From positions 1 through 64,000 of the forward strand of contig NZ_JASCXI010000004.1 in NCBI RefSeq assembly GCF_030271515.1: a DNA stretch of 64,000 nt. Reading direction: 5' to 3'. The position numbers and the translations under genes were made by a program. Under the pieces are notes generated by a model, which saw nothing but the letters and a program-made list of their open reading frames with translations, did no database searches and was not told the origin of the DNA. Of the stretch, positions 9,491-20,277 are shown piece after piece (position 1 is the first letter of the stretch; the number at the start of each line of letters is the position of its first letter). The stretch comes from Erythrobacter oryzae (lineage in GTDB: Bacteria > Pseudomonadota > Alphaproteobacteria > Sphingomonadales > Sphingomonadaceae).

Positions 9491-9765
9491 TAGCGCTTGC
9501 CCTTCTTGTCGGCGGCGTGGCCGGGGAAGGTGCGCGTGGGCGCAAATTCACCGAGCTTGTGGCCGACCATTTCTTCCGAAACCGAAACGGGAATGAACTT
9601 GTGCCCGTTGTAGACGTTGAAGGTGAGCCCGACGAACTGCGGCAGGATCGTCGAACGCCGCGACCAGGTCTTGATCGGCTTGGCGTTCGTGGTCTCCTGC
9701 GCTTCCTCTGCCTTCTTCAGCAGGCTCAGCTCGACAAACGGACCTTTCCAGACGGAACGTGCCAT
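9490..9765 (-). CDS. rpsS: 30S ribosomal protein S19
   Basis: S19 in the 30S head contacts the B1 intersubunit bridge with S13. The 91-residue product [23 protein letters not shown]... carries the signature [50 protein letters not shown]. It follows rplB after 6 nt. Confidence 0.97.
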   Translation of the reverse strand: MARSVWKGPFVELSLLKKAEEAQETTNAKPIKTWSRRSTILPQFVGLTFNVYNGHKFIPVSVSEEMVGHKLGEFAPTRTFPGHAADKKGKR

Positions 9766-9771
9766 CGTCTC

Positions 9772-10608
9772 TTACCTCTTCTTCTTCGCGTGACGCGAAC
9801 GGATGATCATCTTGTCCGTCTGCTTGTTGTGGCGCGTGCGGGCACCCTTGGTCGGCTTGCCCCACGGGGTCACCGGGTGGCGACCGCCCGAGGTCCGGCC
9901 TTCACCACCACCGTGCGGGTGGTCGACCGGGTTCTTCGCAACGCCGCGGGTCAGCGGACGCTTGCCCATCCAGCGGCCACGACCGGCCTTGGCAAAGTTC
10001 TGGTTGGCGTTGTCGGGGTTCGACACCGCACCCACCGTGCCCATGCAATCGGCGCGCAGGTAACGCTGCTCGCCCGAGTTGAGGCGGACGATCACGAAAG
10101 CGCGGTCACGGCCGACGACCTGGACATAGGTCCCGGCCGAACGGGCGATCTGGCCGCCCTTGCCCGGCTTCATCTCGACGTTGTGGCAGATCGTGCCGAC
10201 CGGCATCTGACCCAGCAGCATCGCGTTGCCCGGCTTGGTGTCGGTCTTCTCGCCCGCCACCACCGTGTCGCCGACAGCCAGACGCTGCGGAGCGATGATG
10301 TAGGCCTGTTCGCCGTCTTCGTACTTCACCAGCGCGATGAAGGCCGTGCGGTTGGGGTCATATTCCAGACGCTCGACGGTGGCCGGCATGTCCCACTTGC
10401 GACGCTTGAAGTCGATGAAGCGGTACTTCTGCTTGTGGCCCCCGGCGATCCCGCGCGAGGTGACGTGGCCCTTGTTGTTGCGGCCACCGGTCTTGCGCTT
10501 GCCTTCGGTCAGCGCCTTGACCGGCTTGCCCTTGTAGAGCGCCGACTTGTCGACCAGGATCAGACCGCGGCGGGCGGGACTGGTCGGCTTGTAGTTCTTG
10601 AGTGCCAT
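9772..10608 (-). CDS. rplB: 50S ribosomal protein L2
   Basis: L2 is the largest core protein of the 50S subunit and is needed for subunit association and peptidyl transferase activity. At 278 residues it has full length. It starts [22 protein letters not shown] and has the C-terminal family signature [35 protein letters not shown], including the invariant histidine of HPHGGGEG. Confidence 0.98.
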   Translation of the reverse strand: MALKNYKPTSPARRGLILVDKSALYKGKPVKALTEGKRKTGGRNNKGHVTSRGIAGGHKQKYRFIDFKRRKWDMPATVERLEYDPNRTAFIALVKYEDGEQAYIIAPQRLAVGDTVVAGEKTDTKPGNAMLLGQMPVGTICHNVEMKPGKGGQIARSAGTYVQVVGRDRAFVIVRLNSGEQRYLRADCMGTVGAVSNPDNANQNFAKAGRGRWMGKRPLTRGVAKNPVDHPHGGGEGRTSGGRHPVTPWGKPTKGARTRHNKQTDKMIIRSRHAKKKR

Positions 10609-10631
10609 TGTTCGTTTCCTGTCCCTTGGCC

Positions 10632-10940
10632 TCAGATACCGCTGGTGATGTCGATCATTTCACCCTCGGCGAGGGTGACAATGGCCTTCTTCACGTCGGA
10701 GCGCTGATAGGCCTTGCCCTTCCAGCGCTTGGTCTTGCCCTTCTGGATCAGGGTGTTCACGGCGACGACCTTCTTGTCGTAGATCGCCTCGATCGCTTCC
10801 TTGATCTGCGGCTTGGTCGCGTTGCCGGCGACCTTGAAGACCACGGCGTTCGCTTCGGACGCGAGGGTCGACTTTTCGGTGATGTGCGGCGCGATGATCA
10901 CATCGTAGTGACGCGCGTCGACGGTGCCCTTCTTAGCCAT
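10632..10940 (-). CDS. rplW: 50S ribosomal protein L23
   Basis: L23 sits at the tunnel exit and is the docking site for trigger factor and SRP. The 102-residue product is [88 protein letters not shown].... Its start overlaps the end of rplD by 8 nt (ATGGCTAA), a coupling arrangement also seen at rplX-rplE. Confidence 0.97.
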   Translation of the reverse strand: MAKKGTVDARHYDVIIAPHITEKSTLASEANAVVFKVAGNATKPQIKEAIEAIYDKKVVAVNTLIQKGKTKRWKGKAYQRSDVKKAIVTLAEGEMIDITSGI

Positions 10941-11559
10941 TGAAACGCGCCTCCAGCTTTTCGACCGCGGCCTTGGTCAGCACCAGCGTGTCGTGGTTGA
11001 GGATGTCGTAGACATTGGCACCGATCGCCGGGAGCACGTTCACGCCCGGGAGGTTGCCGGCGGCCTTCTTGAAGCCCGCGTCGACCTGCTCGCCGTCGAT
11101 CACCAGCACCTTGCCGGTGAGACCGGCCTTGGTGAGGTGGCCCTTGAGCGCCTTGGTCTTGGCATCGGCCAGCTCGAGACTGTCGACGACGATCAAACCG
11201 GCCTTCGCCTTGGTCGAGAGCGCCATCTTGAGACCCAGCGCACGGACCTTCTTGTTGAGCGACTGCTCGAAGTCACGCTTGCGCGCACCGTGAGCCTTAC
11301 CGCCGCCGATGAAGATCGGGGCTGCGCGGTCGCCGTGACGGGCGGTGCCGCCGCCCTTCTGCTTGCCGAACTTCTTGCCGGTGCGGGCCACGTCCGAACG
11401 CTCGCGCGTCGGGCGGGCGGTGCCGCGGCGGTTCTCGAGCTGCCAAGTCACCACGCGGTGCAGGATGTCGGCGCGCGGCTCGATGCCGAACACGTCATCC
11501 GACAGCTCGACTTCACCCGAAGCCTTGCCGCCTGCGATGTTCTGAACCTTGATCTTCAT
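10933..11559 (-). CDS. rplD: 50S ribosomal protein L4
   Basis: L4 lines the exit tunnel; in enteric bacteria it also represses its own S10 operon through the rpsJ leader. The 208-residue product has the tunnel loop region [45 protein letters not shown] and the C-terminal [30 protein letters not shown]. It starts 3 nt after rplC. An attenuator-like structure before rpsJ makes autoregulation possible, but L4 control is not established in alphaproteobacteria. Confidence 0.97.
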   Translation of the reverse strand: MKIKVQNIAGGKASGEVELSDDVFGIEPRADILHRVVTWQLENRRGTARPTRERSDVARTGKKFGKQKGGGTARHGDRAAPIFIGGGKAHGARKRDFEQSLNKKVRALGLKMALSTKAKAGLIVVDSLELADAKTKALKGHLTKAGLTGKVLVIDGEQVDAGFKKAAGNLPGVNVLPAIGANVYDILNHDTLVLTKAAVEKLEARFNG

Positions 11560-11562
11560 GGC

Positions 11563-12330
11563 TCAGCCTTCCTTGTTTTCTTCGGTGGCCGCGGTGTCGA
11601 TTTCGACAGCCTCGACAGCCACGGGGGTCTCGTCGGCGACGGGAGCCTTGTTCTTGTCAAGGATCGCGCCCGGGAACGGCAGGTCAGCCGGAGCCTTGAG
11701 CTTCACCGCGTCGCGAACGAGCAGCCAGCCGTTCTTCGCGCCCGGGACCGAGCCCTTGACGAAGAGAAGGCCGCGCTCGGCGTCGGTGCGGACGATTTCG
11801 AGGTTCTGCTGGGTGCGCTGACGGTCGCCCATGTGGCCGGCCATCTTCTTGCCCTTGAACACGCGGCCCGGATCCTGACGGTTACCGGTCGAACCATGGG
11901 CACGGTGCGAGATCGAGACGCCGTGGGTGGCGCGCATACCGCCGAAGCCCCAGCGCTTCATGGCGCCCGCAAAGCCCTTGCCCTGCGTGTGGCCGGTGAT
12001 GTCGACCATCTGGCCAGCCACGAAGTGCTCGGCCGAGATGGTGGCGCCGACCGGGACGAGCGCATCGGCGCTGTCGACACGGAATTCGGCGACCTGCTTC
12101 TTGAGGCCGACATCGGCCTTGGCGAATTGTTCACGCTGCGGCTTGGCAACGTTCTTGTGCTTGGCTTCGCCCGCGCCGAGCTGGACGGCGAAGTAGCCAT
12201 CGCGGTCTTCGGTGCGGTGCGAGACCACCTGGCATTCCTCCAGCGACAGAACGGTCACGGGCACGTGCCGTCCGTCCTCCTGGAAGAGGCGGGTCATCCC
12301 GACTTTCTTTGCGATAACGCCGGTGCGCAT
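11563..12330 (-). CDS. rplC: 50S ribosomal protein L3 with acidic C-terminal tail
   Basis: L3 approaches the peptidyl transferase centre. The start is ATG 12330 ([22 protein letters not shown]), preceded by TTGAGGAGTGAACTGACG, a good ribosome site; the frame is open further upstream but that region is structured RNA. The 255-residue product has the conserved [35 protein letters not shown]; the glutamine in [11 protein letters not shown] is the one methylated by PrmB in E. coli. The last ~30 residues ([24 protein letters not shown]) form an acidic extension absent from E. coli L3. Confidence 0.97.
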   Translation of the reverse strand: MRTGVIAKKVGMTRLFQEDGRHVPVTVLSLEECQVVSHRTEDRDGYFAVQLGAGEAKHKNVAKPQREQFAKADVGLKKQVAEFRVDSADALVPVGATISAEHFVAGQMVDITGHTQGKGFAGAMKRWGFGGMRATHGVSISHRAHGSTGNRQDPGRVFKGKKMAGHMGDRQRTQQNLEIVRTDAERGLLFVKGSVPGAKNGWLLVRDAVKLKAPADLPFPGAILDKNKAPVADETPVAVEAVEIDTAATEENKEG

Positions 12331-12609
12331 CGTCAGTTCACTCCTCAACAGAGGCACCTGACAGACCATCCGCCAGGTGCGTGTGAGACCGCGATACCGA
12401 AATGGCATCGCGGCCCCGTTCAGCCCGATATGTCATGCATCGCCCCGTCCGGGCTGAGTGCCTCCGCTGGCCGGGTGGCCGCTGGAAGCGAGACGGGGGA
12501 CGCAGCCCGGAGAGTTTCTCCGGCGGTATCCACCCTATCGTCAGGCGGAGCTTCTGGAACTCCAACGATAGAGGCCCCTTGCCGAAGCGAGGGGCATTTC
12601 GGCTGACTC
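12331..12609 (-). ncRNA. Candidate structured RNA element between rpsJ and rplC (six stem-loops)
   Basis: A 279-nt gap interrupts an otherwise near gapless operon. It contains six perfect stems in a row: 12354-12360/12374-12380, 12389-12395/12407-12413, 12421-12427/12450-12456, 12507-12513/12517-12523, 12535-12541/12565-12571 (7 bp each) and 12574-12579/12590-12595 (6 bp). Together they fill most of the space up to the rplC ribosome site. Being inside the operon, the transcript is expected from the minus strand. The element could be a cis-regulatory leader for rplC onward, an mRNA processing region, or a promoter region with incidental repeats. I do not recognise it as a known RNA family. A TTG-initiated 75-codon frame crosses it but looks incidental. 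Confidence 0.55.
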
Positions 12610-12921
<312 letters not shown>

Positions 12922-12975
12922 GTCCTACTACCGATGCGAAAGAGCCAAGGAGCCGCCGGTTGCCCGGCATTTCCC

Positions 12976-13022
12976 AAAAACAAAGACCGCCCCGCTTGCT
13001 TCGGTTTCCCGTGAGCGGGCGG
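12976..13022 (-). terminator. Attenuator-like hairpin with T-tract in the rpsJ leader
   Basis: On the minus strand a GC stem (arms 13014-13022 and 12987-12996, 6 bp plus a one-base bulge plus 3 bp) is followed at once by TCTTTGTTTTTGGG (12972-12985). That is the form of an intrinsic terminator, but it lies 55 nt before the rpsJ start and about 45 nt after the predicted transcription start, so it would act as an attenuator of the S10 operon. A second small hairpin, GGAGA-CGAA-TCTCC, lies just upstream at 13047-13060. Confidence 0.5.
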
Positions 13023-13074
13023 CCTTCCTCAAAACTCGTGCCGTCGGGAGACGAATCTCCGTCAGGGATGCGCG

Positions 13075-13103
13075 CCTATACGGGGCGAGTTGGATTCTGG
13101 CAA
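13075..13103 (-). promoter_or_regulatory. Predicted sigma-70-type promoter of the rpsJ (S10) operon
   Basis: On the minus strand, -35 TTGCCA (13103-13098), a 17-nt spacer and -10 TATAGG (13080-13075). Transcription would start near 13068, giving a leader of about 147 nt before the rpsJ start. It is the best match to the consensus in the tuf-rpsJ gap and lies downstream of the tuf terminator. Confidence 0.6.
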
Positions 13104-13178
13104 GGGCTCTCCGACCGAAAATTACATGACCGTGAAACGACCATGTTTTCATGCCGGAAAGGCGCCCTGCCCTCACAC

Positions 13179-13218
13179 AAAAAGGCCCGGCAGCTCATCG
13201 AGCTACCGGGCCGTTTTT
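13179..13218 (-). terminator. Intrinsic terminator after tuf
   Basis: A near-perfect stem (GGCCCGG, one mismatch, AGCTC / GAGCT, one mismatch, CCGGGCC; 13184-13212) is flanked by AAAAA (13179-13183) and TTTTT (13214-13218). It is therefore a terminator on either strand. It ends the str operon 33 nt after the tuf stop. Confidence 0.9.
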
Positions 13219-13251
13219 GCGTTCAATCAGCTGCCTCGAGCAGCGGCGACC

Positions 13252-14442
13252 TTACTTGGTGATCTTGGCGACGACGCCCGAACCCACGGTGCGGCCGCCT
13301 TCGCGGATCGCGAAGCGCAGACCTTCGTCCATGGCGATCGGCGCGATCAGCTTGACGCCGATGGTCACGTTGTCGCCCGGCATCACCATTTCGGTGCCTT
13401 CGGGAAGGATCACTTCGCCGGTCACGTCGGTGGTGCGGAAGTAGAACTGCGGGCGGTAGTTGGCGAAGAACGGCGTGTGACGGCCACCTTCGTCCTTCGA
13501 CAGCACGTAGACCTCGGCCGAGAACTCGGTGTGCGGGGTCACGGTGCCCGGCTTGGCGAGAACCTGGCCGCGCTCGACTTCTTCACGGGCCACGCCGCGG
13601 ATCAGGGCGCCGACGTTGTCGCCAGCTTCACCGCGATCGAGCAGCTTGCGGAACATTTCCACGCCGGTGACGGTGGTCTTGCGGGTGTCCTTGATGCCGA
13701 CGATTTCGACTTCGTCGCCGACGTTCACGATGCCGGTTTCGATACGGCCGGTCACCACGGTGCCGCGACCCGAGATCGAGAACACGTCTTCGATCGGCAT
13801 CAGGAAGCTCTTGTCGACCGGACGGTCGGGCTGCGGGATGTAGCTGTCGACGGCTTCGATCAGGGCAATGACCGAGTCCTTGCCGATGTTGTCATCGCGG
13901 CCTTCGAGAGCGGCCAGAGCCGAACCCTTGACGATCGGAATGTTGTCGCCGTCGAAGTCGTACGAGCTCAGCAGTTCGCGCACTTCGAGTTCGACGAGCT
14001 CGAGGATTTCCTCGTCGTCAACCTGGTCGACCTTGTTCATGTAGACGACCAGCGCCGGCACGCCGACCTGACGGGCGAGCAGGATGTGCTCGCGGGTCTG
14101 GGGCATCGGGCCGTCGGCGGCGTTCACGACCAGGATCGCGCCGTCCATCTGGGCGGCACCGGTGATCATGTTCTTCACGTAGTCAGCGTGACCCGGGCAG
14201 TCGACGTGCGCGTAGTGACGGGCAGCCGATTCGTACTCGACGTGCGCGGTCGAGATGGTGATGCCGCGCTCACGCTCTTCCGGGGCCTTGTCGATGTTGG
14301 CGAAGTCCACGGCGCTGCCGCCGTAGGTTTCAGCCATCACCTTGGTGATCGCCGCGGTCAGGGTGGTCTTGCCATGGTCGACGTGACCGATGGTGCCGAT
14401 GTTGCAGTGCGGCTTATTCCGCTGGAACTTTTCCTTGGCCAT
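13252..14442 (-). CDS. tuf: Elongation factor Tu
   Basis: EF-Tu delivers aminoacyl-tRNA to the ribosome in a GTP-dependent way. The 396-residue protein has the P-loop GHVDHGKT (residues 19-26), switch [15 protein letters not shown], switch [14 protein letters not shown] and the NKVD guanine-recognition motif in [10 protein letters not shown]. Domains 2 and 3 end with the usual [11 protein letters not shown]. It follows fusA after 94 nt and is the last gene of the str group. Whether a second tuf copy exists cannot be told from this window. Confidence 0.98.
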   Translation of the reverse strand: MAKEKFQRNKPHCNIGTIGHVDHGKTTLTAAITKVMAETYGGSAVDFANIDKAPEERERGITISTAHVEYESAARHYAHVDCPGHADYVKNMITGAAQMDGAILVVNAADGPMPQTREHILLARQVGVPALVVYMNKVDQVDDEEILELVELEVRELLSSYDFDGDNIPIVKGSALAALEGRDDNIGKDSVIALIEAVDSYIPQPDRPVDKSFLMPIEDVFSISGRGTVVTGRIETGIVNVGDEVEIVGIKDTRKTTVTGVEMFRKLLDRGEAGDNVGALIRGVAREEVERGQVLAKPGTVTPHTEFSAEVYVLSKDEGGRHTPFFANYRPQFYFRTTDVTGEVILPEGTEMVMPGDNVTIGVKLIAPIAMDEGLRFAIREGGRTVGSGVVAKITK

Positions 14443-14536
14443 TTCTCTGGTGTACCTTCTTGGATGAAAATCTGTGTTCGCGGGAAACTGGCGGCACCCG
14501 CAGAATCAGGCGCCGCCCCTAGACTGCCGAGGCAGC

Positions 14537-16669
<2,133 letters not shown>

Positions 16670-16781
16670 ATCAGGTTCCTTGGATTGAGAGGGGCCGCCG
16701 GGTCGCGGTCAGGCCCCCATATAGGGAGAATTGTGACAGCCGGAAGACCTTGCGCCCCCGGCTGCCCACAATCCGAGCGAG

Positions 16782-17252
16782 TTACCAGCGATAGTGCGAG
16801 AAGGCGCGGTTCGCGTCCGCCATGCGGTGCGTGTCCTCGCGCTTCTTCACCGCGTTGCCGCGGTTGTTCGCCGCATCGAGCAGCTCGCCCGACAAACGCG
16901 CGGCCATCGTGGTTTCCGGGCGACCGCGCGCGGCGGTGATCAGCCAGCGGATCGCAAGCGCCTGGGCACGCTCGGGACGCACCTCCACCGGCACCTGATA
17001 GGTCGCACCACCGACGCGGCGGCTGCGCACCTCGACCTGCGGCTTCACGTTGTTCAGCGCATCGTGGAACAGCTGGATGGGATCGGCCTTCGCCTTGGCT
17101 TCGACCGTGGCGAGCGCGCCATAGACGATCTTCTCGGCAACAGCCTTCTTACCGTCGAGCATGAGGTTGTTCATGAACTTCGACAGGATCTGATCCCCGT
17201 ACTGGGGATCGGGCAGGATGACCCGCTTTTCGGGACGACGACGACGTGACAT
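16782..17252 (-). CDS. rpsG: 30S ribosomal protein S7
   Basis: S7 nucleates the 30S head and contacts E-site tRNA. The 156-residue product [47 protein letters not shown]... is standard length with the C-terminal hairpin and helix region [21 protein letters not shown]. It is separated from rpsL by 169 nt carrying a long inverted repeat, which is unusual for this operon. Confidence 0.98.
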   Translation of the reverse strand: MSRRRRPEKRVILPDPQYGDQILSKFMNNLMLDGKKAVAEKIVYGALATVEAKAKADPIQLFHDALNNVKPQVEVRSRRVGGATYQVPVEVRPERAQALAIRWLITAARGRPETTMAARLSGELLDAANNRGNAVKKREDTHRMADANRAFSHYRW

Positions 17253-17294
17253 GTTTTGAACTCCTTCGGAGTGCGGGCCCCACCCTCCCCTTCC

Positions 17295-17400
17295 GTCATC
17301 CTGAACTTGTTTCAGGATCCATCGGGAGACGGGCTCAGCCCTGTAATCGGATAGACCTGCGCCGGCGGCTCCATGGATCCTGAAACAAGTTCAGGATGAC
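17295..17400. repeat. 28-bp perfect inverted repeat between rpsL and rpsG
   Basis: Arms 17295-17322 and 17373-17400 are exact reverse complements over 28 nt, separated by 50 nt. Each arm is itself a small palindrome (CCTGAA-N5-TTCAGG core). The same GTCATCCTGAACTTGTTTCAGGA motif is, to my knowledge, a common dispersed repeat in sphingomonads. In RNA the whole element would fold into a long stem inside the str operon message, which may set an RNase processing point between S12 and S7. Confidence 0.85.
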
Positions 17401-17421
17401 CCGGTGCCGAAGGCTACCGGG

Positions 17422-17793
17422 TCACTTCGGACGCTTGGCGCCGTACTTCGAGCGCGACTGCTTGCGGTCCTTCACGCCCTGCGTGTCGAGCACGCCGCGA
17501 AGGACGTGATAGCGCACGCCCGGAAGGTCGCGCACACGCCCGCCGCGGATCAGCACCACGGAGTGCTCCTGCAGGTTGTGGCCTTCGCCCGGGATGTAGG
17601 AGATGACCTCGCGCTGGTTGGTCAGGCGGACCTTGGCCACCTTGCGCAGCGCCGAGTTCGGCTTCTTCGGGGTCGTCGTGTAGACGCGGGTGCAGACACC
17701 GCGCTTCTGCGGGTTCTGCTCCATCGCAGGGACCTTGCTCTTGGCCTTCTGCGGAACGCGGCCCTTGCGGACCAGCTGGTTGATCGTCGGCAT
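17422..17793 (-). CDS. rpsL: 30S ribosomal protein S12
   Basis: S12 is the decoding-centre protein targeted by streptomycin resistance mutations. The 123-residue product [20 protein letters not shown]... carries the [19 protein letters not shown] and [29 protein letters not shown] motifs, with the lysines at both classical streptomycin positions, so it looks wild type. It is the first gene of the str group. The aspartate in RVRDLPG is the one methylthiolated by RimO in other bacteria. Confidence 0.98.
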   Translation of the reverse strand: MPTINQLVRKGRVPQKAKSKVPAMEQNPQKRGVCTRVYTTTPKKPNSALRKVAKVRLTNQREVISYIPGEGHNLQEHSVVLIRGGRVRDLPGVRYHVLRGVLDTQGVKDRKQSRSKYGAKRPK

Positions 17794-18141
17794 TAAGTTC
17801 TCACTTCACCAGGTTGATGGTGAGCACGGGTGCCGGACGATGTCGGGGAGAGAGGATTGCCCTGAACCGTCATCCCGGACTTGATCCGGGACCGCTCGCC
17901 GCCAGCGCATCGCCAGCGGGAAAGAACCGGCCGAAGCCGGCATGACGTTCAAGCCGAAACGCTCCACCCACATGGTCAGGCCCTTCGGCCACCGGGTTAC
18001 TTTGACGGCTGCCCCTTTTGTGAGAGACGCACCGCCAATGTTCAGCTCGCTTTCCGAGGGAGACCCCCGGAAGGATGGGGGCCCTTAGGCGGGTTTGGGC
18101 GGGGGGTCAAGGGCGGGATGGCCTGGGTGCAGCTTGCCCGC
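17794..18141. other. Intergenic region upstream of rpsL
   Basis: This 348-nt gap should hold the str operon promoter on the minus strand, but no good -35/-10 pair was found by eye. A repeat copy of the GTCATCCCGGACTTGATCCGGGA family lies at 17867-17893, a hyphenated palindrome with CCCGGA/TCCGGG arms. The rest is GC-rich sequence with no supported ORF. Confidence 0.5.
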
Positions 18142-18684
18142 TCAGGAAAGCGCCATCTTCGGTGGCAGGATCGCGATCGTGTCCGACTCCAGCGCGGCAA
18201 AATAGGCCGTCATGCCCTCGAAGGTCGGCTGGGCTATTTTCACGAAGCTGCGGCGCCTGTCGGTCTCGTCGGGAACACGGACGACGTGGCCGCGCTCTTC
18301 GAGCACCTTCAGGTATCGCAGCGCGGTGGTGTCGGGAACGCCGCTCCCGATCAGTACGGCCGTCACCGCCAGCCGCTTCCCCCGCAGCGTGGCGCAATAG
18401 ATGTCGAGCAGCATTGCCCAGGCCGGGTCGAACAGGAGATCGCCCTCAAGGAACGACGAGCGCCTTTGGCGACTGCGCATGACCGCCTCCACGAACGCCA
18501 CTCCGACGGTCTGCCCCGGAGCCGGCTTGGGAGCCGCGGCAAAGGGCTCAACCCCGGGACCGTCGTTTGCCCCCACGGGCGGCACATCGAGCCCGACGTC
18601 GCAGCCCGCCTTGATGCCGAGCCGATCGAGTGTTGCGCTGAGATGTTCGAGTCTCGCCGCGAGGCTGTGGAGGTCGTCTTTCAT
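18142..18684 (-). CDS. Winged-helix (MarR-like) DNA-binding protein
   Basis: A 180-residue protein of unknown target. The C-terminal half has a winged-helix pattern: helices in AMLLDIYCATLRGKRLAVTAVLIGSGVPDTTALRYLKVLEERGHVVRVPDETDRRRSFVKIAQP, with the recognition helix at VPDTTALRYLKVLEERG and the wing at VVRVPDETDRRRSFVKI, as in MarR-type regulators. The N-terminus has a short helix (LHSLAARLEHLSATLDRLGIK) that may be a coiled coil for dimerisation. It is divergent from a LuxR-type gene across 167 nt containing the perfect palindrome TAACCGGTTA (18703-18712), 18 nt before its start, a possible autoregulatory operator. Confidence 0.65.
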   Translation of the reverse strand: MKDDLHSLAARLEHLSATLDRLGIKAGCDVGLDVPPVGANDGPGVEPFAAAPKPAPGQTVGVAFVEAVMRSRQRRSSFLEGDLLFDPAWAMLLDIYCATLRGKRLAVTAVLIGSGVPDTTALRYLKVLEERGHVVRVPDETDRRRSFVKIAQPTFEGMTAYFAALESDTIAILPPKMALS

Positions 18685-18702
18685 GATCCTACGATAGGAC
18701 GT

Positions 18703-18712
18703 TAACCGGTTA
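18703..18712. promoter_or_regulatory. Palindrome TAACCGGTTA between divergent regulators
   Basis: A perfect 10-bp palindrome 18 nt upstream of the MarR-like gene and 139 nt upstream of the LuxR-like gene. Position suggests an operator for one of them; no factor is assigned. Confidence 0.35.
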
Positions 18713-18851
18713 GATACCTGTCACCTACATCGACTACAAACTTATGTCAGGATAAATACCCTTGAAAAGCAGAGGGTCGGCGTCGAGAAGGTAAAGATCA
18801 GACAATTCACGGATCGAGTGCCAAGCGGGATCATGGCAAGGGAGGGTGCCA

Positions 18852-19577
18852 ATGACCGGATCACATCTGGACGAAGAGGCCGTCGACCGCTTGCTCGCAG
18901 CGACCAGCGTCGCCGAGCTGCTGGAGATCATGCACGAAGCCTCGATCGCGATCGGAGGCGATAAGTTCAGCTACCACACCGAAGTGATGTTCGAAGGGAT
19001 CGCGTCGGTCCTGTCGGAGGTTTACTCGGTCGGATTCTCCGATGAGTGGAGGACATACTACATCGATCAGGGTGCGCGGCTGATCGATCCGGGCCCGGAC
19101 ATCACCATGCGCCGTGGCAAGCCGACGACCTGGCACGATGCGCTCAGCAGCCGCAGGCTGACCAGGGCCGAGCTCGATTATGTGGCCGAGACGGTGCGGA
19201 TGGGGATCACATCGGGCTACGGGTTCCCGCTGTGGGGCCCCAATGGTCATAACGCCTATGTTGCAGTCGGCTTTCCCCCCGGCGAGCCGTTACCTGATCT
19301 GCCGACGATCAACACGCACCATATGTTGCTGACGAACGGCCATCAGAAAATCTGCGAACTGACAGCGGCGAACGCCGATCCTTCTCTGTCTTTGCGTGAA
19401 CGCGAGGTTCTGACCTGGGCCGGGCGAGGCAAGAGCAACACCGATATCGCGACCATCCTCGCCATCTCGGGTGATACGGTGGCCACCTATATGCGGCGGA
19501 TCTTCGCCAAGCTGGACTGCCACGATCGGATCGGAGCGGTGATCAAGGCGCTGCGGCTTGGGCAGATCCATATCTAG
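18852..19577 (+). CDS. LuxR-type regulator with autoinducer-binding-like domain (LuxR solo)
   Basis: A 241-residue transcription factor. Residues ~20-160 show the spacing of the LuxR autoinducer-binding fold (W, Y, D-P and W in FSDEWRTYYIDQGARLIDPG...TTWHD). Residues ~175-235 are a GerE/LuxR helix-turn-helix (SLREREVLTWAGRGKSNTDIATILAISGDTVATYMRRIFAKLDCHDRIGAVIKAL). ATG 18852 is chosen over GTG 18846 because AAGGGAGGG ends 5 nt before it. No luxI-type synthase lies in the window, so this is a solo that may sense exogenous or plant-type signals, or another ligand. Confidence 0.8.
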   Translation: MTGSHLDEEAVDRLLAATSVAELLEIMHEASIAIGGDKFSYHTEVMFEGIASVLSEVYSVGFSDEWRTYYIDQGARLIDPGPDITMRRGKPTTWHDALSSRRLTRAELDYVAETVRMGITSGYGFPLWGPNGHNAYVAVGFPPGEPLPDLPTINTHHMLLTNGHQKICELTAANADPSLSLREREVLTWAGRGKSNTDIATILAISGDTVATYMRRIFAKLDCHDRIGAVIKALRLGQIHI

Positions 19578-20277
19578 CCTTGCAGCAGCCCGACGCCACC
19601 CTCCCCCCTCCCCAAGTCACCTTCTCTGGCCCTGCCGAGGACCGGCGCGTTCGGGTCTGCTCTCTGTTCCACGCGATCGAGGGCGCTCTGCGGGCGCTCG
19701 CTTTTGCCACCGGCAGGGCGGGGTTGGACGCGGGGGGGGTGGGGCCGCGGGGTTGGGCGCTGGCGTTGTGGCTCCGGGAGTTTTTTGTTTTCGCCCTCAA
19801 GCGCCGGGCGCAGCGCGTCCGCGCTGCTTGGCTTTCGCGCCATAAGGCGCGGCGGCCGTTCGGCCTTGCGGCGCTTCGCGCCGGTTCATTGTCACACGCA
19901 TCGTTGGCGGCTCCGCGCCCACCCCTGGCCCCTCCCGTGAACGGGAGGGGGACTGGTGGCGTTGATCGCCCCTCCCGCTTGCGGGAGGGGAGCGAGACTT
20001 GGTCGCGCAGCGGCCTAGTCGCAGCGGGGTGGGCCTGCGCGAGGGTGGTGGCTCCGCGCCCACCCCTAACCCCGATACCCGCCCCGGCCTTGAGCCGGGG
20101 GTGGGCGGGAGGGGGACTCATTTCCCTCTGCGGTCTCCTTTCCTCCGCGGTCTCCGTGTGAGCCCAGCCGCCCCTCCCCCAACCCGCTGACCCGCAAGCG
20201 GGCCGTCTGCGACTCCCCCTGAAGAGGAGGAGGCTTTTCATTTTCCTACTCCCCGCAAACCTGTCACCCCTTGGGCC
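19578..20277. repeat. 700-nt GC-rich non-coding region with dispersed palindromes
   Basis: No supported gene. It contains at least three perfect hyphenated palindromes: 19929-19950 (CCCCTCCCGT-GA-ACGGGAGGGG), 19969-19990 (CCCCTCCCGC-TT-GCGGGAGGGG) and 20082-20100 (CCCCGGC-CTTGA-GCCGGGG). It also has a copy of the GGCGGCCGTTCGGCCTTGCGG motif near 19850-19870 that recurs in the tandem repeat at 36 kb. This looks like an accumulation site of short mobile-like palindromes rather than a regulatory region. Confidence 0.6.

Noticed and set aside
12338..12565. 75-codon TTG-initiated frame in the rpsJ-rplC gap
   Set aside because: No ribosome site, no recognisable pattern, and the region is explained by consecutive perfect stem-loops; kept as RNA.
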